DNA of 64,000 nucleotides from Mesorhizobium sp. (GTDB lineage: Bacteria; Pseudomonadota; Alphaproteobacteria; Rhizobiales; Rhizobiaceae): positions 1-64,000 of the forward strand of contig NZ_SUGA01000024.1 of NCBI RefSeq assembly GCF_004963255.1, given 5' to 3'. This document shows positions 17,511 through 26,553 of this stretch, piece by piece (positions within the stretch are counted from its first letter, which is position 1; every line of letters starts with the position of its first letter). A program made the translations under genes and the position numbers. The notes below the pieces were generated by a model. The model saw nothing but the letters and a program-made list of their open reading frames with translations, was not told the origin of the DNA and ran no database searches.

Positions 17511-17616
17511 GGCGATCTTCACAAAGGTCGCCCCACCCACCTTCTGATAAGGACGGCTCCTGACAGTCGCCAAGAAGGAAACCGGATCGATTGACCGTCT
17601 TCGACCGCTTCTCTTC

Positions 17617-17793
17617 CTATTTGTGCCCGCGCTTCTTTACGTCCGTTTTGGTCCGGTTTTGAGTTTCCCGGGCTAAACGCGCTTCCCTCAATCGCGCTGT
17701 TTTCTCTGCGCGTTCCTGCCGCTCAACCCGCATGATTTCGTCAGCCGCCCGCCTTGCGCGTTCATCCCGGTCATTATCAACCTGACGGATCAT
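17617..17793 (-). CDS. 58-aa charged helical protein (intact cassette copy)
   Basis: ATG at 17793 starts MIRQVDNDRDERARRAADEI. The protein continues with RVERQERAEKTARLREARLA and ends in KKRGHK. It is almost wholly charged (Arg/Glu/Lys/Asp), so a single long helix or coiled coil is expected. The copy at 42154 shares over 80 percent of its first 30 residues but has a stop at codon 31. The upstream leader, including a conserved hairpin, is also shared. Function unknown. It precedes the zinc-ribbon pseudogene by about 100 bases. Confidence 0.6.
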   Translation of the reverse strand: MIRQVDNDRDERARRAADEIMRVERQERAEKTARLREARLARETQNRTKTDVKKRGHK

Positions 17794-17825
17794 CTCACTC
17801 TTCCGGCTCTAAAGATCTGAGGAAC

Positions 17826-17848
17826 AACGCTCCGCGAAGCGGGACGTT
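17826..17848 (-). repeat. Conserved leader hairpin of the duplicated cassette
   Basis: The imperfect palindrome AACGTCCCGCTTCGCGGAGCGTT (minus strand) is identical to 42098-42120 on the plus strand. It lies about 30 bases upstream of the 58-aa gene in both places. In the other copy it is followed by a T-run, so it may be an intrinsic terminator or attenuator. Confidence 0.65.
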
Positions 17849-17860
17849 CCTGTCTTGGGA

Positions 17861-18558
17861 TGATCAACTTGGATCTCCTCGAACTCTCGCTGGAATACGC
17901 GATAGCTAACTCTAGATCTTATTGTTCGAGGTGTCCGCTTTGGGGAATGCAACGAAGAACTCACTCTCCTCACACGGGCAAGAGTCTCTCAACGTTGACC
18001 GGAGGCAACAAAGTGAACTCCCCCAAACGCGCCGTGTGTACCGACCCCATCATAGTCTAAGCTGCTATCCAAGAACCGGCTCTAAACGGCCTCCCGAGTG
18101 TGAAAGCGTCCGGCCGGACACCTGCCTCAACCTGCTTCCACGTCACGGGATGCGCGATCGGGTAGCCGAGGCGGGCTCGCGGAGAAAATGCGCCTACGGC
18201 AGTGTTGCCTCGGCGCCCACGCGGTGCTCCCGGCTGGACCTCGCCCCTCGCAGAAGGTGCGTGTGTTCCTCAGTTTCGTGAAAATGAACTCAGGGGACCT
18301 CGTGGTACTCACGTGTAGCGAATTAGCTCAAAACGGAGTTCATCCCGGCATGAATAGACCGGCTGCTTTCGGGAAACGACCAGGAAGGCCTAAACGTCGG
18401 AAATTGGGCGCAAAGCAGCCGTCGGATGCAGCATTTGTCGTGGTTGCCTTTGACCGCGGCTGAGGATGGCGAGCTGTTTATATCCAACCAACCGCGCGGC
18501 TTTCTAATCCGGAAACGAGTCCATGCACCAATGACCGAGCGCTGCAACCCTCGAACAA
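17861..18558. other. No recognised gene
   Basis: About 700 bases. Several overlapping plus-strand frames (17860-18060, 18188-18463) have no family signature, and their compositions look like shifted or non-coding DNA. Confidence 0.4.
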
Positions 18559-19044
18559 TTATTTATCCTTAGGGGTCATTTGCACCAGCTGCAAAAGCCC
18601 AAGCACAACAAGCGCCAACACGGTGCCAAGCATTGCAATCTGCCAAAATCCAAGGCCAACCGCCAGCCCGATAGCACCCGCCAACCACATTCCTGCGCCG
18701 GTGGTCAGGCCTTGCACCTCCCCTTTGGAGAAGAAGATTATGCCTGCGGCCAGAAATGCTACTCCGGCTGTCGTTGCTTCGATCAACCGGATCGGGTCAA
18801 TGGCGACATCTTGGCCATCGAAAACATGCAAATGAGTGATTTCAATTGCCAGGATGGCGATTAAGGCGGTTGCCACACAGACCAGGATATGCGTCCTTAG
18901 CCCAGCCGGTCGGTTGCGCCACTCGCGTTCTAGGCCCACAAGGGAGCCTAGCACGGCAGCCAGCAAAAGCCTGGCGGAAATCACAGAGAACGGCAGCCAT
19001 GTTTGCTGCCCAAAACGTTCAACGAGCTCATCCATGAGCGCCAC
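18559..19044 (-). CDS. MgtC/SapB family membrane protein
   Basis: 161 aa from a GTG at 19044; the ATG at 19035 (MDELVERFGQ) is an alternative. The family motif ARLLLAAVLGSLVGLEREWRNRPAGLRTH and the following hydrophobic segments (ILVCVATALIAILAI, ATTAGVAFLAAGIIFF, GAGMWLAGAIGLAVGLGFW) give the usual four or five membrane helices of MgtC/SapB N-terminal domains. The C-terminal cytosolic ACT-like domain of MgtC is absent, as in SapB-type proteins. Related proteins act in Mg2+ limitation or intracellular survival. Divergent from the stress operon, with a FixK-type site between. Confidence 0.88.
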   Translation of the reverse strand: MALMDELVERFGQQTWLPFSVISARLLLAAVLGSLVGLEREWRNRPAGLRTHILVCVATALIAILAIEITHLHVFDGQDVAIDPIRLIEATTAGVAFLAAGIIFFSKGEVQGLTTGAGMWLAGAIGLAVGLGFWQIAMLGTVLALVVLGLLQLVQMTPKDK

Positions 19045-19112
19045 AACGTGGCTGCGGTCGGTGAGTTCCAGCTGTGGTGCTAGGAGCCTCGATATCCGGT
19101 GGGGTGGCGGAA

Positions 19113-19126
19113 TTGATGTGCATCAA
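19113..19126. promoter_or_regulatory. FNR/FixK-type operator
   Basis: TTGATGTGCATCAA is a perfect match to the TTGA-N6-TCAA consensus. It sits 80 bases before the universal stress protein start and about 70 bases before the MgtC/SapB start, so it could control either or both divergent units under low oxygen. Confidence 0.75.
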
Positions 19127-19205
19127 GGCAGGGCAAGCCTGAAACAGCGATAGCTAAGCCGAGAAAGCCTCTGGCCCGTTCGCTTCGCCGTGGAGGGAGA
19201 CCGCA

Positions 19206-20042
19206 ATGCAACTTTTGGCATCTGTCTTTTTGCCGACCTACCCGGATCCGCCCGGATCGAAAGTCGCATCGAATGCCGTCGCAGTGGCGAAGCTGCTGGG
19301 TGCCACCCTCGATATCGCGGTCGTCAATGTTGACATTCCGGACGTCTCGAACGCGTTGTCCCGTCTCCTGCTCGATCTCCCCGCCAAGATCCACGAAGTC
19401 GAGGCGGCCAGCCGGCAGAGAGGCAAGATGCTGCTGGATGCAGCGGCGGCCGAAGCGTCGCGATGCAACGTCACTTTGACGAGCCAGGAATTGAAAGCCC
19501 AGCCGGCTCTGATGGGAGAGGCTGCGGCCAACGAGGGCCGCTACTTTGACTTGTGCATGGTAGGTTGGACACCGAACAACGAAGCCTCCCAGATGATTGC
19601 CGAAGAGGTCGTGTTCAGCTCGGGCAGGCCGGCTTTGATTCTCCCGGGCGACGAAGATGTCGGCCCGCTCGACCATGTAGTGATCGCCTGGGACGGCAGC
19701 CGAGTTGCCGCGAGAGCCGTGGCTGATGCCAAGCCGTTCCTGGAACGGGCATCGGCAATATCGGTCGTCACCGTCACTGACGAGAAGGTGCTGCCGCGCG
19801 AAGATACTGGCGAACGTCTGGCACATGGGTTAGCGGCGCGAGGCCTCTTGGCCAAGGCCGAGTCGATCCACGCCGGCGACAATGAAATCGGCGCTGCGCT
19901 TCAGGAGCATGCCATCAAGATCAACGGCAGTCTGCTCGTCATGGGCGGATGGGGTCATTCCCGACTTCGAGACTTTGTGCTTGGTGGAGCTACGCAAGGC
20001 ATCTTGGCGGATCTGCGCTTGCCGGTCTTGATGTCGCATTAG
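19206..20042 (+). CDS. Universal stress protein, two Usp domains
   Basis: 278 aa. The N-terminal half (1-145) is a degenerate Usp fold. The C-terminal half begins DHVVIAWDGSRVAARAVADA and has the ATP-binding pattern GGWGHSRLRDFVLGGATQ near the end (G-x2-G-x9-G-x-(T)). Tandem Usp proteins of this size are typically induced by hypoxia or stress in alphaproteobacteria, which agrees with the FixK-type site upstream. The next gene starts four bases after its stop, indicating an operon. Confidence 0.88.
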   Translation: MQLLASVFLPTYPDPPGSKVASNAVAVAKLLGATLDIAVVNVDIPDVSNALSRLLLDLPAKIHEVEAASRQRGKMLLDAAAAEASRCNVTLTSQELKAQPALMGEAAANEGRYFDLCMVGWTPNNEASQMIAEEVVFSSGRPALILPGDEDVGPLDHVVIAWDGSRVAARAVADAKPFLERASAISVVTVTDEKVLPREDTGERLAHGLAARGLLAKAESIHAGDNEIGAALQEHAIKINGSLLVMGGWGHSRLRDFVLGGATQGILADLRLPVLMSH

Positions 20043-20046
20043 GGGC

Positions 20047-21657
20047 ATGACCTTGGACAGCGATCAGCACCCCGTCTTGCGTTTCCATGGCGCGGCGCAT
20101 TGCGTGACAGGGTCATGCTACGAAATTGAAACGCCACATTGGCGGATCTTAATCGATTGCGGTTTGTTTCAGGGTTCGAAATCCGAACGGGAACTGAACT
20201 ATGGCGCATTCCCATTTCCGCCGGATGCGATCGACGCGGTCATCCTGACCCACGCCCATATCGATCACAGCGGTCTGCTCCCCAAGCTGGTGAGGCAAGG
20301 CTTCCGAGGACCGATCTACGCAACGAAGGCCACGATCGATCTTTGCTCTGTCATGTTGCCGGACGCCGCGCATATCCAGGAAACGGAAGTGGACCAGCTC
20401 AATCGCCGCAACGCCCAGCGCGGCAGGCCGCTGGTTGAACCGATCTACCGCAAGGAGGACGCGGTCGCATGCATGCCTCTGTTTCGGGGTGCGCAATATG
20501 GTGACTGGTCGACCGTAGCCGAAGGTCTACGGGTCCGCTTCTGGAATGCGGGCCATCTGCTCGGCTCCTCGTCTGTTGAACTAGAGCTCGATGGAGGTGG
20601 GCGCTCGCCGATGCGCATCGTGTTTTCGGGCGACATAGGTCCGGGGCACAAGCTGCTCCAAGCCGACCCGCAGGGTCCTTCCGGTGTCGACTATCTCGTC
20701 TGCGAAGCAACCTATGGCAACCGGGATCGCGCGGATGTTTCGCCTGAGGAGCGACGCTCGATGCTCGGTGAGATCGTGCGGGGCGCCGCGCAGGCGAACG
20801 GTCCCCTGATCATTCCGTCGTTCGCCGTCGAGCGCACACAGGAATTGCTGGTTGATCTTCATCTGCTCATGCAGGCCGGCGAGGTTCCGAGAGTCCCCAT
20901 ATTCGTCGACTCGCCGTTGGCCACACGCGCAAGCGCCATATTCCAGAGACATGCCGATGAAATCGAAAAGGGCGACGTGCTGCGTCAGGCTTTGATTTCA
21001 GCCGAGTTGCGGTTTACCGATACAGTCGAGCAGAGCAAGGCGATCAACCGCCTGACAGGCTTCTTCGTGGTGATAGCGGCAAGCGGCATGTGCGACGCGG
21101 GGCGCATACGCCATCATCTCAAGGCCAACCTCTGGCGCAAGAACGCCACTGTCATGATGGCTGGATATCAGGTCCAGGGTTCGCTGGGCAGAATATTGCT
21201 GGACGGCGCCCGGCGGGTGCGTATCCAGGGTGAGGAAATCCAAGTGAGGGCGAACGTCACCTTCTTCGATCTATACTCCGGTCATGCGGATGCCGTCGAG
21301 CTCGTGGCCTGGATATTGGCTCGCGGCCCAATCGAGCAATCGCTGTTTCTGACCCATGGCGAAGAGGAAGGTCTTACAGGCCTTGCAGACCGCCTCAAGG
21401 GATCGTTTCCGGAAGGCAGGATCATCAAGCCGCAGCTTGATGACGCCTTTCGATTGAGCCCCGAGGGCTGCCTGCCAGTCGAGATCAACCATGCTCGCAG
21501 GCTGAAGCCTGAGAGCGTCGGCCGTCTCGATTGGCACAACGATCTCTCCAGGCTCTTGCTGGACGTGAGCGAGGCCGTCAATTCGGCGGCGGACGAACGC
21601 GGTCGAGCCAAGATCATCAGGCGAATGCAGCGAGCACTCACTGCCCAGGGCGATTAG
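20047..21657 (+). CDS. MBL-fold beta-CASP ribonuclease-like protein
   Basis: 536 aa. Metallo-beta-lactamase motifs: THAHIDHSG (68-76), HLLGSSSVELE, and FSGDIG. Beta-CASP motifs: SFAVERTQELL, IAASGMCDAGRIRHHL, and a final HGEEEGL. The DLYSGHADAVEL segment (normally FS-x-HAD) is also present. This is the complete set for the CPSF73/Ysh1-like RNA nuclease family, so cleavage of RNA is predicted. In several alphaproteobacteria such genes sit in stress or hypoxia clusters beside Usp and P-type ATPase genes, as here. The stop abuts the ATPase start with no gap. Confidence 0.9.
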   Translation: MTLDSDQHPVLRFHGAAHCVTGSCYEIETPHWRILIDCGLFQGSKSERELNYGAFPFPPDAIDAVILTHAHIDHSGLLPKLVRQGFRGPIYATKATIDLCSVMLPDAAHIQETEVDQLNRRNAQRGRPLVEPIYRKEDAVACMPLFRGAQYGDWSTVAEGLRVRFWNAGHLLGSSSVELELDGGGRSPMRIVFSGDIGPGHKLLQADPQGPSGVDYLVCEATYGNRDRADVSPEERRSMLGEIVRGAAQANGPLIIPSFAVERTQELLVDLHLLMQAGEVPRVPIFVDSPLATRASAIFQRHADEIEKGDVLRQALISAELRFTDTVEQSKAINRLTGFFVVIAASGMCDAGRIRHHLKANLWRKNATVMMAGYQVQGSLGRILLDGARRVRIQGEEIQVRANVTFFDLYSGHADAVELVAWILARGPIEQSLFLTHGEEEGLTGLADRLKGSFPEGRIIKPQLDDAFRLSPEGCLPVEINHARRLKPESVGRLDWHNDLSRLLLDVSEAVNSAADERGRAKIIRRMQRALTAQGD

Positions 21658-24264
21658 ATGCAGCAGCTGATGGAAGCGCCCAGTCTCGAGAACACGCAAA
21701 GCGGGGCTGGCGGTTCTGAAAGCCTGCGCGGCCTTAGCGAAACCGAGGCTCAGGCCAGACTTCTCGCCGAGGGGCCGAACGAGCTGCCCAGGTCCAGTCG
21801 GCGCACGCCATTTAGAATAGCCCTTGAGGTCATTCGCGAACCGATGCTGGCCCTCTTGCTTGGCGGAGGTGTCGTCTATCTGCTTCTGGGCAACTTGGAG
21901 GAGGCGCTGATCCTGCTGGCATTTGGCACGATGTCGATCGGCATAACCATCATCCAGGAGACGCGCACCGAGCGCGTTCTGGAAGCACTGCGTGACCTCA
22001 CCAGCCCTCGCGCCCTGGTCATACGCGGTGGTGAACGCAAACGCATAGCGGGCCGTGAAGTTGTCCGGGGAGATCTCGTCGTGCTCGGCGAGGGTGACCG
22101 GGTCCCGGCCGATGCCAGGCTTCTTGAGAGCCGGGACCTTCAGAGTGACGAATCCCTGCTGACAGGCGAATCCGTGCCGGTTCGAAAGATTGCCGCCGGC
22201 GAGGCCCCGCCACTGACCGAACACCGGCCAGGCGGTGACGACCTGCCTTTCTTATTCTCTGGTTCGCTGATCGTTCGTGGTTCAGGCATTGGCGAAGTCC
22301 TTGCGACCGGGCCACGAAGTGAAATCGGCAAGATCGGGCACTCGCTCAGTTCAATGGAGGCAGAGCCGCCGCGATTGCAGGCACAGATGAGGCGCGTCGT
22401 ACGCATTTTCGCGATGGTCGGCGGTGCAGTCAGCGTCGCCTCGGTCTTGCTGTACGGGCTGCTGCGGGGCGGTTGGCTGGACGCGGTGCTTGCAGGCATC
22501 GCGCTCGGCATGTCCATGCTGCCGGAGGAATTTCCCGTCGTGCTCACGATCTTCCTGGCCATGGGGGCGTGGCGCATATCGCAGGCGCGCGTCCTGACCC
22601 GCAGGGCCGCCGCGATCGAAACGCTTGGCTCAGCGACGATCCTTTGCACCGACAAGACAGGAACCCTTACAGAGAACCGGATGACCGTCGCCGAACTGCG
22701 ATTGGAGGATGGAAGGCGATTGCGGCCGGCCTCCAATCCGGAGACGGACCTGCCGGCGGCATTCGCCGATTTGGTCGAGACTGGCGTGCTCGCCAGCGCG
22801 CAGGTTCCTTTCGACCCCATGGAGATCGCATTTCACAAACTCCGCAGGGAACGGCTATCCAAGCACAAGGGTGGTCTGGACAGACCGAATTGGGAGCTAG
22901 TCCACGCATATCCGCTTCGACCCGGCCTGCTGGCAATGTCGAATGTCTGGCGGTCGACAGGCGGCGGTGGCAATTTGCTGGTTGCGGCAAAAGGTGCGCC
23001 AGAAGCTATCGCGGCGCTGTGCCACCTGAGTGCGAGGGAGATGATGGTCTTGCAGGGCTTGGTCGAGGCCATGGCGGCCGAGGGGTTACGGGTGCTTGGC
23101 GTGGCGCGCGCTTTTCATCGCGGCTCCGACTTGCCGGATAATCAACATGATTTCCAATTCGAATTCCTCGGGCTGGTCGGTCTGACCGATCCGCTGCGCG
23201 CTCGCGTTCCCGAAGCTGTCAGCGACTGCCGTTCGGCCGGCATCAAGGTGATGATGATCACCGGTGACTACCCGGCAACTGCCAAGGTGATCGCGCGTCA
23301 GGCTGGCCTCGATGCCGAAAGCATCGTGACCGGCAGCGAGATGCAAGCGCTCGGTGACGACGAGCTGGCGCTGCGGGTGAAAACCGCAACCGTGTTCGCG
23401 CGCATCATGCCCGAACAGAAACTTCGCATCGTGAGCGCGCTGAAATCGAGTGGTGAGATCGTGGCCATGACCGGCGACGGCGTCAATGACGCGCCGTCGC
23501 TGAAGGCAGCCAATATCGGGATTGCCATGGGTGGCCGTGGCACCGACGTCGCGCGCGAGGCGTCGTCGATCGTCCTGCTCGACGATGATTTCGGTTCGAT
23601 CGTCAAGGCCGTTCGGCTTGGCCGCCGCATCTTCGACAATCTGCGTAAGGCCATAGGGTTCATCTTCGCGGTGCACGTGCCCATCGCCGGCCTCTCGCTG
23701 CTCCCGTTGCTGTTTGGCCTGCCGATCCTGTTCGGACCGATCCATATCGCCTTTCTGGAGATGGTTATCGATCCCGTGTGTTCACTGGTCTTCGAGGCAG
23801 AAAGCGAAGAAGACGATGTCATGCGCCGTCCGCCCCGCAATCCGGACTCGCCCCTGTTCTCTGGGGCGTTGATCGGGTGGGGACTGATCCAGGGGATTGT
23901 CGCCTTCGCGCTTCTCGCGGGCATTTACATTGTCGCCCTGAGACAAGGCATGGCCGAGAATGAAGTCCGGGCGCTGATGTTTTTCTCGCTGGTGCTGACA
24001 ATCGCTGGGCTGATTTTTGTCAACCGCTCCTTCAGCGCGTCCATTTTGACCGCGCTTAACAGGCCGAACCGATCGCTCATGATTGTCGTCGTCGCCGTCG
24101 CATCAATGTTGGCCGGCACGCTTCTTTGGCCGTTTGCCACCAGTCTCTTCCGCTTCGGACCGCTGCATCTCGACGATCTCGCTATGACGTTTGCCGCGGG
24201 ATTTGTCGTGCTGGCAGGCCTCGAGTTACTGAAGCCACTCTGGCGGGAGCGCCTCAAGGCCTAG
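21658..24264 (+). CDS. Cation-transporting P-type ATPase (P2/P3-like)
   Basis: 868 aa. N-terminal cation-ATPase domain (about 20-60). Actuator loop with TGES at 169-172. M4 motif MLPEEFPVVLTIFL (289-293 PEEFP rather than PEGLP). Phosphorylation site CTDKTGTLTENRM with Asp332, hinge motif MTGDGVNDAP, then C-terminal membrane helices. There is no heavy-metal-binding domain and no CPC motif, so a Ca2+, Mg2+ or monovalent-cation role is likelier than Cu/Zn. Starts one base after the nuclease gene stop, so translation is coupled. Confidence 0.9.
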   Translation: MQQLMEAPSLENTQSGAGGSESLRGLSETEAQARLLAEGPNELPRSSRRTPFRIALEVIREPMLALLLGGGVVYLLLGNLEEALILLAFGTMSIGITIIQETRTERVLEALRDLTSPRALVIRGGERKRIAGREVVRGDLVVLGEGDRVPADARLLESRDLQSDESLLTGESVPVRKIAAGEAPPLTEHRPGGDDLPFLFSGSLIVRGSGIGEVLATGPRSEIGKIGHSLSSMEAEPPRLQAQMRRVVRIFAMVGGAVSVASVLLYGLLRGGWLDAVLAGIALGMSMLPEEFPVVLTIFLAMGAWRISQARVLTRRAAAIETLGSATILCTDKTGTLTENRMTVAELRLEDGRRLRPASNPETDLPAAFADLVETGVLASAQVPFDPMEIAFHKLRRERLSKHKGGLDRPNWELVHAYPLRPGLLAMSNVWRSTGGGGNLLVAAKGAPEAIAALCHLSAREMMVLQGLVEAMAAEGLRVLGVARAFHRGSDLPDNQHDFQFEFLGLVGLTDPLRARVPEAVSDCRSAGIKVMMITGDYPATAKVIARQAGLDAESIVTGSEMQALGDDELALRVKTATVFARIMPEQKLRIVSALKSSGEIVAMTGDGVNDAPSLKAANIGIAMGGRGTDVAREASSIVLLDDDFGSIVKAVRLGRRIFDNLRKAIGFIFAVHVPIAGLSLLPLLFGLPILFGPIHIAFLEMVIDPVCSLVFEAESEEDDVMRRPPRNPDSPLFSGALIGWGLIQGIVAFALLAGIYIVALRQGMAENEVRALMFFSLVLTIAGLIFVNRSFSASILTALNRPNRSLMIVVVAVASMLAGTLLWPFATSLFRFGPLHLDDLAMTFAAGFVVLAGLELLKPLWRERLKA

Positions 24265-24357
24265 CCGCAAGTGCCGATCCATGACGGGTGAGTTGATGAT
24301 CAACAAAAGTTGGAATGTCATGCAAACTCCCGCACGAACCGTTTCGGAGCTGGCGAG

Positions 24358-25419
24358 ATGAACGCCGGCGCTCGTCGAGTTCGCCGCCGCCGCGCAGGCA
24401 GGTTTGTTCTAGCCGCTGCCGCGATCATCGGGATTGTCGTCTGCGTGTTTTTGGCCCGGCCATTTTTAGGCGCGATCACCTGGGCGTCTGCTCTGGCAAT
24501 CCTCTTTGGCCCTTTCCAAGGCTGGATCGAGACGAAGGCGAAACATCCGAACGTGGCGGCGATGGTTTCGGTATTGACGATCGTGCTGCTCGTCTTTGTC
24601 CCGGCAGCTTTCGTGGTGGAGCGTCTGGTCGAGGAAGCTGCTTCCGGGGCTGCCTCTGTCCGAACCCGGTTAGCGGATGGAGAGCTGCAGCGGCTCCTAA
24701 ACGCGCATCCCACCATAGCACCTATTGGAAGGTGGATAGATCAACAGGTTGATCTGCCCTCGATGATGGCAAGCCTCGCAACATGGTTAAGCAATGCCGG
24801 CGCGACTTTCGTCAAGAGCTCGGTGTTGCAGGTCGCGGAGGTCTTTATAACGTTCTACATGCTGTTCTATTTCCTTCGCGATCGGAAAGCCGTTGCACGC
24901 CTTCTTCGCGATTGGATGCCGCTGGACAGCGCCGAGACGGAGCGATTGTTTCAGCGCGTCTTCGATACCGTTCACGCAACAATATATGGGACGCTAGCCG
25001 TCGCGGCGGTTCAGGGTTCTTTGGGGGGCCTGATGTTCTGGATCCTCGGACTGCCGACGCCCCTACTCTGGGGCGTGGTCATGAGCCTGCTTTCCGTCGT
25101 GCCGGTCCTGGGTGCTTTCATCGTGTGGATACCGGCGGCGATCCTGCTCCTGCTTGACGGTGATTGGGGCAAGGCCCTGATCCTCACGGTTTGGGGCGCC
25201 ATTGCCGTTGGCGGGATCGACAACCTCCTTCGGCCGATGCTGGTGGGAAACCAGCTGAGGCTCCACACAATTCCCGCCTTTATATCGATGATAGGTGGGC
25301 TGGCGCTTTTCGGGGCTCCCGGGTTCATACTTGGTCCCTTAGCTGTTACCGTGACGATGCTGCTGGTGGAGGTGTGGGCAGCGTCCGGCAGAACGAGCTA
25401 TCGCGAGGATCCGATGTGA
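24358..25419 (+). CDS. AI-2E family transporter (permease PerM-like)
   Basis: 353 aa from the ATG at 24358 (MNAGARRVRRRR), preceded by GGAG nine bases upstream. A basic N-terminus, two initial membrane helices (FVLAAAAIIGIVVCVFLARP), a periplasmic or cytosolic helical domain, then the family core GSLGGLMFWILGLPTPLLWG, VPVLGAFIVWIPAAILLLL and DNLLRPMLVGNQLRLH. Members export small molecules or act as Na+/H+ antiporters. It is the last gene of the run that starts with the stress protein. Confidence 0.88.
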   Translation: MNAGARRVRRRRAGRFVLAAAAIIGIVVCVFLARPFLGAITWASALAILFGPFQGWIETKAKHPNVAAMVSVLTIVLLVFVPAAFVVERLVEEAASGAASVRTRLADGELQRLLNAHPTIAPIGRWIDQQVDLPSMMASLATWLSNAGATFVKSSVLQVAEVFITFYMLFYFLRDRKAVARLLRDWMPLDSAETERLFQRVFDTVHATIYGTLAVAAVQGSLGGLMFWILGLPTPLLWGVVMSLLSVVPVLGAFIVWIPAAILLLLDGDWGKALILTVWGAIAVGGIDNLLRPMLVGNQLRLHTIPAFISMIGGLALFGAPGFILGPLAVTVTMLLVEVWAASGRTSYREDPM

Positions 25420-25579
25420 CAGCGCGCCAAAGTGCCCCCCGAGCAATCGCACGTTGGCCGTAAAGCAGAGCTGCGCTGCCAACAAAGATCACCGTCGCCA
25501 ACTCTATTGTTGCACACCGCCGCGGGCGCTCTTTTGGATTGGGTAGACCAGCTCGATGCGGATACAATGAGCCCAGCCC

Positions 25580-25755
25580 CTAGTGGGATCCGATCTTGCT
25601 GCCATCGACAAGGGAAGCAGGCGGATAGACGACCACGATTTCACCCGGCCGTACGCCCTGGGCCACGGCAAGACGTCCCGAGCCCCGCGTGACGTCGATC
25701 TCCCGGAGGTATGCGCCCTTGATCGATGACGAAGATGCTTCAGGCATCGCCTAGC
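25580..25755 (-). pseudogene. 3' remnant of an RND efflux periplasmic adaptor (HlyD/MFP) gene
   Basis: The minus strand reads IFVIDQGR and, after a one-base shift, AYLREIDVTRGSGRLAVAQG, then VRPGEIVVVYPPASLVDGSK, ending in TAG at 25580. These are typical of the C-terminal end of membrane-fusion proteins. Everything upstream is lost. Confidence 0.6.
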
Positions 25756-26154
25756 GAATCCAACCTGACAACCGGCTGGCAGCCATTTTTGGGTGTCGCC
25801 GGCCAACCTTTGGCTAGCCGGACTTGTCGACCACAGGCGTGCTCTTTTCAGATGCTTGCATAACTTCGGATTTGCACATGGTCTCCTCGAAGGAGTTCGC
25901 GGAGGTGCGATAGCCGCTGCCCAGGTTATACAGCGGCTCGAGCTAAGCGTCGCTTGAATCTCTGCTTCCGGCAACGGTTGACCTCACCTCGTACGCCTGG
26001 GCAGAAGGCGCAAAGCTGCCAATTCGAGGGCAAACGGGAGAGCACGCTGAGCGACCCCTGAAACCATTGCGCGAGGTCAGTGGTTCATAGCTTCCTTTAA
26101 ACGCGCAAGATGCTCATTGGTGCGTTCGCCGAGCCAGGCAAGCGCTTCCTGCCG

Positions 26155-26199
26155 GGCAAACCTTCCTTTCTGGCCTTGGCGAACGCTCGGTCGCCCTCC
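26155..26199 (-). pseudogene. 45-bp scrap of the DUF2274 gene
   Basis: 43 of 45 bases match 47561-47605, inside the intact DUF2274 gene of the transfer locus and in the same minus-strand sense (encoding ERAFAKARKEGLP-like sequence). It is joined, seven bases later, to a piece of the yfcE gene. Confidence 0.75.
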
Positions 26200-26205
26200 C
26201 ATCAA

Positions 26206-26299
26206 CTCTGACACCCACGGCCTGCTGAGGCTTGAGGCGGAACGACGCCTGGGCGGGGTAAACCACATCATCCATGGCGGAGACACTGTCAGTCCTGAA
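26206..26299 (+). pseudogene. 94-bp scrap of the YfcE-like phosphoesterase gene
   Basis: About 90 percent identical to 61579-61672, covering the segment SDTHGLLRPEAERRLAGVNH and HIIHGGD of the intact gene. A following 90-base frame ends in a Lys/Arg-rich tail of unknown origin (stop near 26384). Confidence 0.8.
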
Positions 26300-26553
26300 G
26301 GGCCGCGTCTCCACGCTGCACGAGCGGATGGATCGCTTCATTGAAGGCGACAAGGTGGCGCGCAAGCGCACGCCGGGGCTATAGCAGGCGCGAAATCTCT
26401 CAGAAAAGTCATCTTCATGCAAACTTGATCAGGATCATGACACATCCAGGGGGAATACCCGTCGGCCAAATGCTTGCGCACGCCGGTTGGCGACGCGCAA
26501 AGGATGACAGGAACGCAATCAGATTAGGCCGGACGGCTGGGATAGGCGCCTGC

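Noticed and set aside
17861..18558. Small frames that might be genes
   Set aside because: None has a ribosome-binding site, a homologous pattern within the window, or balanced composition.
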